64,000 bases of DNA from Desulfofundulus salinus (GCF_003627965.1 NZ_RBWE01000001.1:2024312-2088311); one strand, 5' to 3'. Positions 7,611 to 15,760 are shown, counted from the first letter of the stretch. Translations and numbers: made by a program. Notes: generated by a model not told the origin, from the sequence alone.

Positions 7611-10316
7611 TCATTGCAACGGGTTTTCCGGCCTTATTTCCGGAGGACCCTCTTGCCAGAAGAGCTGCAAGCGTTCATCCTTCCCGCTCCCCTGGAGCAG
7701 GGAAAAATTCAGCAACCCCTCACCCACTTCTCGGGACAACGGGGGACCGTAGGCCAAACGGTAAAGATCGGCCAGTTCGGCCACCAGGGGAAAACGGGGG
7801 TTGGTGGTGGTGGTCTGATCGGCAAAGGCCCGGTCGGCCATTTCGGTGATTTTGCGCTCATATACTGAACGTTCAATACCCAGATCAGCCACGGTGAGGG
7901 GCATATCCAGTTCCCTTAACAGTTGGAAGATAGCTCCAATGAGGCTCCTCACTCCCTCTTCCACCGTACCTGCGGGCAAATCCAGCAGGCGGGCCAGCTG
8001 CCAGTATTTTTCCGGAGCGTGGAAGTACTCGTACTGGGGAAAAGAAACAAATTTGGTCGGCCGGCTGGCATTGTAAGCCACCACGTAGGGTAAAAGGACG
8101 GCATTGGCGCGGCCGTGGGGAATGTGAAAAGCAGCCCCCAGCTGGTGGGCCATGGCGTGATTAATGCCTAAAAAGGCATTGGTAAAGGCCATACCGGCAA
8201 TACAGGAGGCGTTGTGCATTTTTTCCCGGGCCTTGTGGTCCTGGGCGCTCCGGTAAGACCGGGGGAGGTATTGGAAAACCAGTTCCACGGCCTTGGCCGC
8301 CATGGCATCGGTGTAATCCGAGGCCATTACCGAAACATAGGCTTCGAGGGCGTGGGTAAGCACATCCATACCCGTGTCGGCCGCCACCTTGCTGGGCATG
8401 GTGCGGGCAAAATCCGGGTCAATAATGGCCACGTCGGGTGTGAGTTCGTAGTCGGCCAGGGGATATTTCACCTGCTCGCCCTTGTTGGTAATGACGGCAA
8501 AGGCAGTTACTTCCGAACCTGTGCCACTGGTAGTGGGTATGGCCACCAGTTGCGCCTTACGCCCCAGTTTGGGGTACTTGTAAGTGCGCTTGCGAATATC
8601 CATAAATTTGAGTTTGAGAAACTCAAATTCTACTTCCGGGTGTTCGTAAAAAAGCCACATGGCCTTGGCGGCGTCAATGACTGAACCCCCTCCTACGGCA
8701 ATAATGGTATCGGGACGGAACTGATTCATCACCGCACAGCCCCGGCGTACCGTTTCCACCGAGGGATCGGGTTCTACCTCGTAGAAGATCTCGGTAACCA
8801 CCCTGTTATTACGGTGGTTAAGGTGATAAAGCACCTTGTCCACAAAACCCAGGCGCTTAATCTCCGGATCGGTTACGATAAAGCCCCTCTTAACTCCGGG
8901 GAGTTTGCGCAAATATTGTATGGAACCGGGTTCAAAATAGACCCGTTCGGGAACCCGAAACCATTGTAATTTCGCCCGGCGCTTGGCCACCCGCTTAATG
9001 TTGATCAGGTTTTCCACACTGACATTGGAGGTGGTGGAATTGCTGCCCATGGAACCGCACCCCAGGGTAAAGGAAGGCACGTTCACGTTGTATATATCCC
9101 CGATGGCACCGTGGGTAGCCGGCGAATTGACAATAATCCGCCCGGTACGAATGCGGCGGGAGAACTCTTCAATGGCTTTTTGATCTTCGGAATGAATGAC
9201 CGCCGTATGACCCAGTCCGCCAAATTCCACCACTTTTTCACATAATTCTACTCCTTGGGCAAAACCTTCCACGATGTAACAGGATAGAATGGGGCTTAAC
9301 TTTTCCATGGACAGGGGGTATTCCGGCCCCACCCCGGCCAGGCGGACTACCAGGACCCTTGTGTTCGGCGGCACGGAAAAACCGGCCATCTCCGCAATCC
9401 TCCGGGCCGATTGCCCGGCCACCCGGGGATTCAAAGTGCAACTCCCCTGTTCCACGGCTACGGCTTCCAGCAGGCGGGTTTCCTCTTCATTCAGGAAATA
9501 GCAGCCATTTTCCTTCATCAGGGTAATAACCTGGTCGGCCACTTCCCGGTCAATGATGACACTTTGTTCGGAAGCACAAATTAAACCGTTGTCAAAGGTC
9601 TTGCTCATGATCAGATCGGTTACCGCCCGCCTCAAATTAGCGCTTTTTTCAATGTAGCAGGGCACGTTTCCCGGCCCCACGCCCAGGGCCGGCTTCCCGG
9701 TACTGTAGGCCGCCCGTACCAGCCCGGCCCCGCCGGTAGCAACAATTAAGGCCACGCCGGGGTGCCGCATTAAATAGCCCGTGGTGTCGTAGTTGGGGTT
9801 TTCCAGCCAGGATATGCAGTTTTCGGGGGCCCCGACAGCTACCGCTGCTTCCAGCAAGATCTTCGCCGCCGCAGCGCTGCACTGCTGGGCTCCTGGATGG
9901 AAGCTAAAGATCACCGGGTTCCGGGTTTTAGCGCAAATCAGGCATTTAAACATGGTGGTGGAAGTGGGATTGGTTACGGGCACCACGGCAGCCACCACTC
10001 CCACGGGCTCGGCCACTTCCAGGTACCCCTCTTCCTCGTTATCTTTTATGATACCCACGGTTTTGGCGTATTTAATGCTGTGATAAACCGCCTCCGTGGC
10101 AAAAATGTTTTTGATCGCCTTGTCTTCATAAACACCACGGCCCGTTTCTTCCACGGCCATGCGGGCCAGTTCCATATGTTTGTCCAGCCCGGCCAGGGCC
10201 ATATTGAGCACAATGCGGTCCACCGCCTCCTGATCCAGGCGGGCAAATTCCCGGGCCGCCTGGTTGGCCCTTTCCACCAGGGCGTCAATTTCAGGAAAAT
10301 TTCCCTGCTCACCCAC
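7611..10316 (-). CDS. adhE: Bifunctional acetaldehyde-CoA / alcohol dehydrogenase AdhE
   Basis: AdhE interconverts acetyl-CoA, acetaldehyde and ethanol with NADH and forms spirosomes. The 901-residue protein has the family length. The N-terminal CoA-acylating aldehyde dehydrogenase half (residues about 1-440) carries the catalytic cysteine in NGLICASEQSVI. The C-terminal iron-dependent alcohol dehydrogenase half has GGGSVIDAAKAMW and the metal-binding histidines of NHAMAHQLGAAFHIPHGRAN. The start follows GGGGAGGTG. It appears monocistronic with its own terminator. In this type of anaerobe it could work in ethanol oxidation or formation; the sequence does not decide the direction. Confidence 0.97.
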   Translation of the reverse strand: MGEQGNFPEIDALVERANQAAREFARLDQEAVDRIVLNMALAGLDKHMELARMAVEETGRGVYEDKAIKNIFATEAVYHSIKYAKTVGIIKDNEEEGYLEVAEPVGVVAAVVPVTNPTSTTMFKCLICAKTRNPVIFSFHPGAQQCSAAAAKILLEAAVAVGAPENCISWLENPNYDTTGYLMRHPGVALIVATGGAGLVRAAYSTGKPALGVGPGNVPCYIEKSANLRRAVTDLIMSKTFDNGLICASEQSVIIDREVADQVITLMKENGCYFLNEEETRLLEAVAVEQGSCTLNPRVAGQSARRIAEMAGFSVPPNTRVLVVRLAGVGPEYPLSMEKLSPILSCYIVEGFAQGVELCEKVVEFGGLGHTAVIHSEDQKAIEEFSRRIRTGRIIVNSPATHGAIGDIYNVNVPSFTLGCGSMGSNSTTSNVSVENLINIKRVAKRRAKLQWFRVPERVYFEPGSIQYLRKLPGVKRGFIVTDPEIKRLGFVDKVLYHLNHRNNRVVTEIFYEVEPDPSVETVRRGCAVMNQFRPDTIIAVGGGSVIDAAKAMWLFYEHPEVEFEFLKLKFMDIRKRTYKYPKLGRKAQLVAIPTTSGTGSEVTAFAVITNKGEQVKYPLADYELTPDVAIIDPDFARTMPSKVAADTGMDVLTHALEAYVSVMASDYTDAMAAKAVELVFQYLPRSYRSAQDHKAREKMHNASCIAGMAFTNAFLGINHAMAHQLGAAFHIPHGRANAVLLPYVVAYNASRPTKFVSFPQYEYFHAPEKYWQLARLLDLPAGTVEEGVRSLIGAIFQLLRELDMPLTVADLGIERSVYERKITEMADRAFADQTTTTNPRFPLVAELADLYRLAYGPPLSREVGEGLLNFSLLQGSGKDERLQLFWQEGPPEIRPENPLQ

Positions 10317-10414
10317 TTGCGGACACCTCCCCTCTCATTATTTCCAGTAAAAGAGGGAATATGCCCGCCCAGGCGGGCTAAAATAAAACTTCAAAAGAGA
10401 GGGGATGCTCCCAG

Positions 10415-10630
10415 ATGACCTGCCCGCTCTGCAACGGTATTTATACCGGCCGGCATATTTGCACCTGCGGAACTGCCATGGAGGATACCGGACCGGTGAA
10501 CGATTATTATGGGCCCTACAGCCCTTACTTTAACCTGTCCTTTGAGGCGTCCGCCTGCGTGCATCTCTTTTCCTGCCCGGCTTGCGGCCGGGAACGGCAC
10601 GTGGCCGTACCCGTCGACAATGGGGACTAA
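10415..10630 (+). CDS. Small zinc-ribbon-like hypothetical protein
   Basis: A 71-residue protein with cysteine pairs MTCPLCNG, HICTCG and FSCPACGRER, which suggest a treble-clef or rubredoxin-like zinc site. GAGAGGGG lies upstream of the ATG. No specific family is recognised. It is transcribed divergently from adhE. A GC-rich inverted repeat at 10363-10378 lies in the shared spacer. Confidence 0.6.
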   Translation: MTCPLCNGIYTGRHICTCGTAMEDTGPVNDYYGPYSPYFNLSFEASACVHLFSCPACGRERHVAVPVDNGD

Positions 10631-11032
10631 AAAGTTAATTTCCCCCTGCTGGGCTATCTGGAACAGGCTCTGGAAGAGGATACAGTTTTATACGTTAAAC
10701 AGGTAACCAGTGTAGGTAGAAAAATTTTTACCCATTGTGGTTTTGCCCGGGATTGTAGAATTATTTAAAATGTTAAATCAAAGTATCGTATATTCAAAGA
10801 AAGAATTACCTTGACACCACCCGTGCTCACAAAAGATGTGTGGAGCCAGGTGTCCACGGGCATAATGGAGACGCCAAGACTAGAAAGCAGGATTATGCTG
10901 TTATTGTTCTCGGTATTCTGTTGCTGATAGCAGCTAAGATTTTCGCTTAAATGTTTTTAAGGTATTGTTAGTTCGCCAGGACAGGGGGGAAATCCCTGTC
11001 CTGAACCAGTTTTTGGATTCGTGGAATAACAC
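10631..11032. other. 400-bp spacer with a 9-bp hairpin and one possible tiny reading frame
   Basis: No convincing gene. A plus-strand frame from GTG 10840 to TAA 10950 would give 36 residues ending in a membrane-like segment (YAVIVLGILLLIAAKIF), but it lacks a ribosome site. A stable hairpin follows: AGGACAGGG (10978-10986) with CCCTGTCCT (10994-11002) and a weak T-rich tail. TTGACA occurs at 10811 with no good -10 element. Confidence 0.4.
10978..11002. terminator. 9-bp hairpin between the convergent zinc-ribbon and tusA units
   Basis: A perfect 9-bp stem with a 7-base loop. On the plus strand GTTTTT follows after 7 bases; there is no T-run on the minus strand. It could separate the convergent transcripts. 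Confidence 0.5.
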
Positions 11033-11260
11033 CTAGCCAGTCTTGGTAACGGTAATTTCCCAGGTGCCCGAACCTGTCTTTTTGATCTCACAGGGGTACC
11101 CAACATTTTTTGCCCAAAGCGGGATGTTTTCCGTGGCCGAGACGCAGTCGGTCACCACCCGCAGTACATCGCCCACCTTCAGTTCTTGCATTTTTTTCTG
11201 TGCCTTAATGAGGGGAAATGGACAAGCAAGCCCCAGAGCATCTAAATCGATCACCGCCAT
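11033..11260 (-). CDS. TusA family sulfurtransferase
   Basis: A 75-residue sulfur carrier. The signature LDALGLACPFPLIKAQK places the persulfide-forming cysteine at residue 13, next to the conserved proline. Proteins of this family linked to YeeE-type permeases (YeeD/TsuB) take sulfur from imported thiosulfate. It is the last gene of a three-gene minus-strand unit after the two permease halves, with AGGAGAGG at its start. The context makes thiosulfate uptake or sulfur relay the best guess. Confidence 0.9.
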   Translation of the reverse strand: MAVIDLDALGLACPFPLIKAQKKMQELKVGDVLRVVTDCVSATENIPLWAKNVGYPCEIKKTGSGTWEITVTKTG

Positions 11261-11287
11261 TGTTTTACCTCTCCTTTCCTTAATATC

Positions 11288-11812
11288 CTAGGAAAAGTAC
11301 TTCCAAAGCAGCCAGCTACCCAGGCCAGCCCCCAGCCCTACAAAGGCAAGGAACACCCACCCGGAAAGGCTTTGCGAGGGAAGGAGACCAAAGTAGGCCC
11401 CCAAATTACAAGTACCAGCTATACGCCCCCCGTAACCCATTAAAAAACCACCCAGGATAGCAGCCAGAAGCTGCTTGCGAGAAGCTATCTTGCGTAGCCG
11501 GAACTCCGAAGCCGAAAGGGCGGCCAGCAGAGAACCGGCCACCACGCCTAAAGTAAGAAGGCTACCAGCGTCCCGCCAGAACCCTCCCGCCAGGGCTTTG
11601 GCCTGACTTCCCCGAAAGAAACTCCAGGAAGCAGGTTCAAGACCAAGATATTCCCCTACCCATGCTCCCCAATAAAGCAGAGAAGTTTGTACTCCAACCG
11701 TTTTACCAAAGGCAAAATACAAGCACGCTAGCAAACCTAGGATACTCCCGCCTAGCCAGATAGGCCAGGGCTTCTCTAGAGCTCTCCATAAACTACTACG
11801 CTTGGTGGACAT
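11288..11812 (-). CDS. YeeE/YedE (TsuA-type) permease, C-terminal half
   Basis: A 174-residue membrane protein with the second YeeE/YedE signature, GFLMGYGGRIAGTCNLGAYF, whose cysteine is of the kind implicated in thiosulfate transfer in TsuA. In single-chain TsuA this follows the segment encoded here by the upstream gene. The start ATG has its own GGGAGGTG site and the two genes overlap by 17 bases in different frames, so the split looks like a translated two-gene form and not a recent frameshift. Confidence 0.86.
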   Translation of the reverse strand: MSTKRSSLWRALEKPWPIWLGGSILGLLACLYFAFGKTVGVQTSLLYWGAWVGEYLGLEPASWSFFRGSQAKALAGGFWRDAGSLLTLGVVAGSLLAALSASEFRLRKIASRKQLLAAILGGFLMGYGGRIAGTCNLGAYFGLLPSQSLSGWVFLAFVGLGAGLGSWLLWKYFS

Positions 11813-12443
11813 TGCGGCTCAACACCTCCCGCACCTTACGCCAGTGAACCAGTAAGTAAATAAACACGAGCAGGCCCAGCTGGAGCAAAAGCGCTAGTCC
11901 CCATCCCAGGGCCTTGGGGAAGAATACTTTCACTGCTCCCGGGAAAGCAGCTTCCCACCAATCGATGGTACGCGCCCCACCTAAAGCCCCGATTATAAAG
12001 CAAATGAATACTACTAGGTGAGATAACGACCCTTCACCCAGCCGTACCAGCATGCCTGAGGCGCAGCCGCTGGCCAGAACCATCCCCACGCCAAAGAGGA
12101 AGGCGCCAATGGCTACGTAACCACCGGCGGGAGAAACCTTCAATGGGACTTCTTTACCGGCCAGGAAAGCACTGTACTGGAGGGCAAAAAAACCAATGCT
12201 GGCAACCAGTAAGATATACCACAGGCCCCGAAATTGTGCAGCATCACGCAGTAGCCACAGGTCCCGGAAGGCCGACGCCAGACAAAGTCTTGAGCGCTGC
12301 AGCACAAACCCCAGGATCAGACCCACCAACCAGGAAACAGCTAAGAGCGAGGATTGCGATTTAAGCGCAAGGCCAAATACTATGACGCCAGCGAAAACAG
12401 AGATAGCCCAGGGCCATTGCTTCCTGGATGGTTCTTTGGGCAT
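11796..12443 (-). CDS. YeeE/YedE (TsuA-type) permease, N-terminal half
   Basis: A 215-residue membrane protein with RSRLCLASAFRD and GMVLASGCASGMLVRLGEG, both typical of the first YeeE/YedE repeat, including conserved cysteines. Together with the next gene it totals about 389 residues, close to a one-piece TsuA. The ATG at 12443 follows AGGAGGG; an upstream ATG at 12479 is poorer. First gene of the permease-permease-TusA unit. AT-rich DNA upstream (12480-12596) probably holds the promoter. Confidence 0.86.
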   Translation of the reverse strand: MPKEPSRKQWPWAISVFAGVIVFGLALKSQSSLLAVSWLVGLILGFVLQRSRLCLASAFRDLWLLRDAAQFRGLWYILLVASIGFFALQYSAFLAGKEVPLKVSPAGGYVAIGAFLFGVGMVLASGCASGMLVRLGEGSLSHLVVFICFIIGALGGARTIDWWEAAFPGAVKVFFPKALGWGLALLLQLGLLVFIYLLVHWRKVREVLSRNVHQA

Positions 12444-12596
12444 AAAAAAAGTCCCTCCTTTCCTGTTGATCATGGGCAAGATGAAAAAACGAGTTCGCTT
12501 TTTATGTATAAATCCCTTCTATGGGGTCGATAAAATATTTATAACCTGAATCCCGGGAGAATTAAAAATGTTTATAACCATAAATTCTTAGCTGGC

Positions 12597-12902
12597 TTGA
12601 ACAAAACAAAAAAGTCTTCATTGAAACTCACGTTTGTATATCCTGCAGGGGAAAATTCAAGTAACGGTACTCGCCGTAAAAGCGGTAAAGTTGTCGGCAG
12701 CCAGGAGGGTTCGTTTACCGTTCGGAGCGAAGGTCTGGTTTATTGGCTGCGTCTTCTTTCCGGTACAAATGACCCGGTTTACGGGGGACTCGCGGTGATA
12801 ATTGCGCTTTTCGCCGGAGTAGCAATTGGGATGGTTTTTAGCTGGATTGACTGCATACTCGGAAAAGGAGCGACCGGTGGCGTCGAAACGCATGCACATT
12901 AA
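12597..12902 (+). CDS. Hypothetical single-pass membrane protein
   Basis: A 101-residue frame from TTG. The first half is polar and basic (TRRKSGKVVGSQEGS). The second half has one clear membrane segment, YGGLAVIIALFAGVAIGMVF, then a short tail rich in G and H. No good ribosome site is seen at the TTG and no family is recognised. The hydrophobic segment argues for real coding. It lies 131 bp before the catalase gene on the same strand. Confidence 0.4.
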   Translation: MNKTKKSSLKLTFVYPAGENSSNGTRRKSGKVVGSQEGSFTVRSEGLVYWLRLLSGTNDPVYGGLAVIIALFAGVAIGMVFSWIDCILGKGATGGVETHAH

Positions 12903-12975
12903 ACTTCTCGGGGTACCGGCTGCTAAAAGGTGTGCGGCAAGGGGTGGTAAGGACCTCGAGAGATCGCTTTGTTGC

Positions 12976-13031
12976 ATAACAGCCTCCTTTGCGAAAAAGA
13001 ATAATAAAAACAGTACCAAGGAGGCTGTTAT
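12976..13031 (+). promoter_or_regulatory. Stem-loop sequestering the ribosome site of the CotJC-type gene
   Basis: ATAACAGCCTCCTT (12976-12989) is the exact reverse complement of AAGGAGGCTGTTAT (13018-13031), which contains the Shine-Dalgarno sequence of the gene starting at 13034. The 14-bp stem with a 28-base A-rich loop should block initiation when folded, which suggests translational control. An antisense or opening factor is not visible. Confidence 0.75.
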
Positions 13032-13033
13032 CA

Positions 13034-13666
13034 ATGTTTTATCATCGAAAAAACGAATTTTTATATCCATTGAGGGTAGCAGGTCCAGACCCAAAGTTTG
13101 CCAGCATGTTGATGGAACAGTTGGCGGGTCAAAACGGCGAGTTGGCTGCCGGGATGCAGTATATCATTCAGGGTCTTAAATGTAAAAATGCAAAGATAAA
13201 GGATCTCCTTTTAGACATTGGTACTGAGGAATTGAACCACATGGAAATGGTAGCTCATATGATAGGGCTCCTTGTAGGGGAACAAACCAGCACTGCTTCG
13301 CCTGAGGAGTTTGCCTTCCAACTCCTCGGTGGAGGTGGACCTTTGTGGATCAATTCCATGGGTTCACCCTTCTCCAGCACTTATGTTGACGCTGTTGGTG
13401 ATATAGCTGCTGACCTGCAATCCAATATTGCGGCTGAATTCCGGGCCAAGGCTGTATACGAACGACTGTATCGCCAGACTAAAGACCCGGCAGTTCAGGA
13501 TTTTCTCAAGTTCCTAATTAGCCGGGAAGAAGCTCATGCCAATTTGTTCCGTCAAGCATTGGATGAGGTTCAGGGCCAGGGTGTCCTGAAGGACTTTGTT
13601 GATACCAGCTACTCCAGGCAATATTACGATCTTTCACAACCAGGACAATCCTACCGGCTTACTTGA
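13034..13666 (+). CDS. Manganese catalase family protein, CotJC-like spore coat component
   Basis: A 210-residue ferritin-like di-manganese catalase homologue. Metal-ligand motifs are visible: GTEELNHMEMV (E..H) and SREEAHANLFRQA, plus QNGELAAGMQYI. Bacillus CotJC has the same size and is a spore-coat protein. The ATG at 13034 follows AAGGAGG; the longer frame from 12989 runs back into the hairpin. The unusual 14-bp stem over its ribosome site is described separately. No cotJA or cotJB homologue is adjacent. Confidence 0.9.
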   Translation: MFYHRKNEFLYPLRVAGPDPKFASMLMEQLAGQNGELAAGMQYIIQGLKCKNAKIKDLLLDIGTEELNHMEMVAHMIGLLVGEQTSTASPEEFAFQLLGGGGPLWINSMGSPFSSTYVDAVGDIAADLQSNIAAEFRAKAVYERLYRQTKDPAVQDFLKFLISREEAHANLFRQALDEVQGQGVLKDFVDTSYSRQYYDLSQPGQSYRLT

Positions 13667-13699
13667 TCATCTTATGGATCTTTGCAGAAGGAACATTAC

Positions 13700-14255
13700 G
13701 GTTTAGACAGCCGCTGGGGGAATTTCACGACCTTTAATTGCTGGTATAATTTCATCGGGTGGGTTTTTTCTCCTCTCTTTACATGTAACTGCCGGGTGGG
13801 TAGGAGGGAAGGAATGCCCACCCTTTCTAATGCGGGCAACCGTGGGGTCCGCCGCCACGGGTGGTCTGGAGCAGGTTTCTTCGTACCATGCAGAGGTTTG
13901 GGCTGAGATTTGGATTGCCCTTGTTCCTGCTCTGTATTTGCATCTTTGATAGCTACGTCTGCCGTATGAGATGGTGGAACTGTTGGAAGCCTCACACTCT
14001 TCTTTCAAGCAAATAATCCGCTTTGTCGCATACTGACTTGGGCACAGCATGGCCAGGCTTACGGCCGCGGTTTTTGTGAGCCAGGAACGCCACACCCTCT
14101 TTTTGCATGCCTCCTTTAAGGCGTTTTACCTGACGTTCACTGAGACCGAGAAGCTGTGCTGCCTGTCGGACTGTTAATTTACCGCTAAGAACCTGCTCCA
14201 TAACGAACACCCGTTTTACTTCCTTTGCACTCAAGAAAATGTCTCCTCTCTCCAT
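13700..14255 (-). mobile_element. ISNCY-type transposase remnant (core deleted)
   Basis: The minus strand from 14255 encodes the N-terminal 87 residues of an ISNCY / IS1202-like transposase: MERGDIFLSAKEVKRVFVM, then the helix-turn-helix TVRQAAQLLGLSERQVKRL and HKNRGRKPGHAVP. The frame stops at 13992. In an adjacent frame (ending near 13700) the typical C-terminal tail of this family appears, with KKPAPDHPWRR. The DDE catalytic core, about 250 residues, is missing. This is a deletion derivative and cannot move by itself. Confidence 0.8.
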
Positions 14256-14310
14256 GGTGACATTTTCTCAGACCGCTTACAGGGTGACAATATCACAGTC
14301 CGACGACACA
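14256..14310 (-). repeat. Diverged IS-end repeat upstream of the transposase remnant
   Basis: On the minus strand two direct subrepeats, CGGACTGTGATATTGTCA and GCGGTCTGAGAAAATGTCA, lie just before the transposase start. They share TGTGATATTGTCA and AAAATGTCA with the 45-bp element at 55132-55176, with copy 751-795 containing the first subrepeat and most of the second. The pattern of tandem subrepeats at one end fits transposase-binding sites. Confidence 0.65.
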
Positions 14311-14326
14311 AAAATTAATTTCCCCC

Positions 14327-14356
14327 TTGACAGACACAAAGAGGGCCAGCTAAAAT
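14327..14356 (+). promoter_or_regulatory. Promoter of the Rrf2 gene with adjacent palindromic sequence
   Basis: TTGACA (14327-14332) and TAAAAT (14351-14356) are 18 bp apart. Just downstream, AAAGTTAACCAGTTAAGTAT contains inverted TTAA-type half-sites in front of the Rrf2 start, a plausible autoregulatory operator. Confidence 0.6.
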
Positions 14357-14406
14357 ATACCTAAAAGTTAACCAGTTAAGTATACTTTAAGAATGAGGGG
14401 CAATGG

Positions 14407-14823
14407 ATGAGGCTTAATCAGGCTACAGATTACGCTTTACGGGCAGTGCTTTACCTGGCCCAATTACCTCCCGGAGAGGTGGTAGAGGCACAGGCTATCG
14501 CCACGCAGGAATGCATACCCATGCGTTTCTTGCTGAAGATTTTACGCCTGCTTACCAAGGCGGGCATCGTAGATTCCTACCGCGGCGTGGGTGGAGGCTA
14601 CGCCCTGGCCCGGCCGCCCGCGGAAATCACCCTGTTGGACGTGTTGGTGGCCGTGGAGGGACCGGTACAAATAAACCGTTGCCTGGTGGACGCAGAATTT
14701 TGCAGCAAGCAGGGGCCACCCCACTGTCCCGTGCACCGGGCCCTGTCATCCATTCAAGAAACCCTCATCCGGGAATTTAAGCGCTATAATTTTGCCCAGC
14801 TTGCCGGCAAAATTCCCCCGTAA
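14407..14823 (+). CDS. Rrf2 family transcriptional regulator with three-cysteine cluster
   Basis: A 138-residue winged-helix regulator. The N-terminus MRLNQATDYALRAVLYLA and the wing GVGGGYALARPPAEI are typical of Rrf2/IscR/NsrR. Cysteines 92, 99 and 107 (RCLVDAEFCSKQG, HCPVH) can bind an iron-sulfur cluster, so it probably senses Fe-S status, nitric oxide or redox. The ATG follows GAGGGG. A small thioredoxin-like frame follows 40 bp later. The targets are unknown. Confidence 0.9.
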   Translation: MRLNQATDYALRAVLYLAQLPPGEVVEAQAIATQECIPMRFLLKILRLLTKAGIVDSYRGVGGGYALARPPAEITLLDVLVAVEGPVQINRCLVDAEFCSKQGPPHCPVHRALSSIQETLIREFKRYNFAQLAGKIPP

Positions 14824-14863
14824 CCGGGGCAAAATAGGGTAAAAATCAAAGATGGAGGTATCG

Positions 14864-15022
14864 GTGTTGGGGGATTATCATGTGACCCTTTACGTATCGC
14901 CCCACTGTAACGATTGCCGGAAGGCAAGGCAGTTTGCGGATGACTTAGGAAAGCGCTCTATGAAAGGGATGGGGTTTTATTTCCAGGCCCCATTCTTTTT
15001 TTGCGCTAGAGCCTTCCATTAG
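14864..15022 (+). CDS. Short glutaredoxin/thioredoxin-like fragment with CxxC
   Basis: A 52-residue frame starting at GTG behind GATGGAGG. It begins like a glutaredoxin: VTLYVSPHCNDCRKARQFA, with the CNDC redox pair at residues 15-18. After residue 30 the similarity ends and the frame runs through a rho-independent terminator (14969-15002). A normal glutaredoxin has 75 or more residues, so this looks like a gene truncated at its 3' end. It may be translated behind the Rrf2 gene but is probably not a complete fold. Confidence 0.5.
   Translation: MLGDYHVTLYVSPHCNDCRKARQFADDLGKRSMKGMGFYFQAPFFFCARAFH
14969..15002 (+). terminator. Terminator of the Rrf2 transcript
   Basis: ATGGGG (14969-14974) pairs with CCCCAT (14988-14993), followed by TCTTTTTTT. 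It lies inside the 3' part of the truncated glutaredoxin frame. Confidence 0.8.
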
Positions 15023-15656
15023 CTTTGTGTAGAAATGACTTTAAATCCGCCCAGGATTCCAGTAGCCCGTCGGGTTGATAACGTTCCAATTCCTCCCGGG
15101 GGGTTATACCCCAGGTGACGCCCAGGGTTACCGTTCCGGCCGCCCGGCCGGCCTGGATATCAAAATGACTGTCTCCCACATAGACGGTCCGGTGCGGTTG
15201 GGCATGAAGTATTTCCATGGCTTTGAGGATTGGATCGGGCAGAGGCTTATGCTTCTCCACGTCATGGGCCGTAATCATTACATCAATATAGCGGTCCAGG
15301 CCGGTAAAGTTAACAGTCCGCCACGCACCTGTTTTTCCTTTGGACGTGACGATACCTAACTGGATGCCCTTAGTACGCAAGCTCTGGAGCATTTCCAGCG
15401 TACCTGGAAAAAGCCGCGTATAAAGGTCGTGATCACGGTGGTAGTGGTACTGATAACGCTGGATAAACTCTTCCGCCCTTTCCCCAGCAAAATGCCGCGC
15501 AATATCCACGATGGGACGACCAATCCAGCGCATGACATCTTCACTGCCCCAGGGAATGCCCATTTCGGTAAACACCCGCCGGTAGGTATGTTTAATCAGG
15601 GGTAAGGAGTCGGCCAGGGTGCCGTCCAGATCAAATAAAGCCACCTGTAAGCACAT
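15006..15656 (-). CDS. HAD family hydrolase, PpaX / phosphoglycolate phosphatase-like
   Basis: A 216-residue HAD phosphatase. Motif I is FDLDGTLADS at residues about 9-18, motif II is GIVTSKGKTG, and motif III/IV is KPLPDPILKAM then VGDSHFDIQAGRAAG. The cap domain is the small helical C1 type. PpaX, which hydrolyses the pyrophosphate released by HPr(Ser-P) dephosphorylation, has the same size, but phosphoglycolate phosphatases are equally close and no hprK gene is nearby. The 3' end overlaps the plus-strand glutaredoxin fragment by 17 bases. Confidence 0.88.
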   Translation of the reverse strand: MCLQVALFDLDGTLADSLPLIKHTYRRVFTEMGIPWGSEDVMRWIGRPIVDIARHFAGERAEEFIQRYQYHYHRDHDLYTRLFPGTLEMLQSLRTKGIQLGIVTSKGKTGAWRTVNFTGLDRYIDVMITAHDVEKHKPLPDPILKAMEILHAQPHRTVYVGDSHFDIQAGRAAGTVTLGVTWGITPREELERYQPDGLLESWADLKSFLHKANGRL

Positions 15657-15760
15657 GTTTCATTCCTGCCTTTCCTTCAACATTATAGCATAACCGCCGG
15701 TTGATAAGCAGGTGTTTTTTACTCTACGGCGAATTTCAAAACCCAAAGGAGGGTTTAATT

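Noticed and set aside
10363-10378. GCCCGCC-CA-GGCGGGC inverted repeat upstream of adhE
   Set aside because: The two-base loop and missing T-run make it a poor terminator, and no Rex-type operator accompanies it.
10840-10950. 36-codon frame ending in a membrane-like helix
   Set aside because: No ribosome site and no known family; kept only as a remark in the spacer entry.
11796-11812. Frameshift within a single YeeE gene
   Set aside because: The second half has its own GGGAGGTG site and a natural N-terminus, so two genes are more likely than a sequencing error or mutation.
12657-13094. 145-codon minus-strand frame over the catalase leader
   Set aside because: It overlaps the hairpin and two better plus-strand genes and has no recognisable features.
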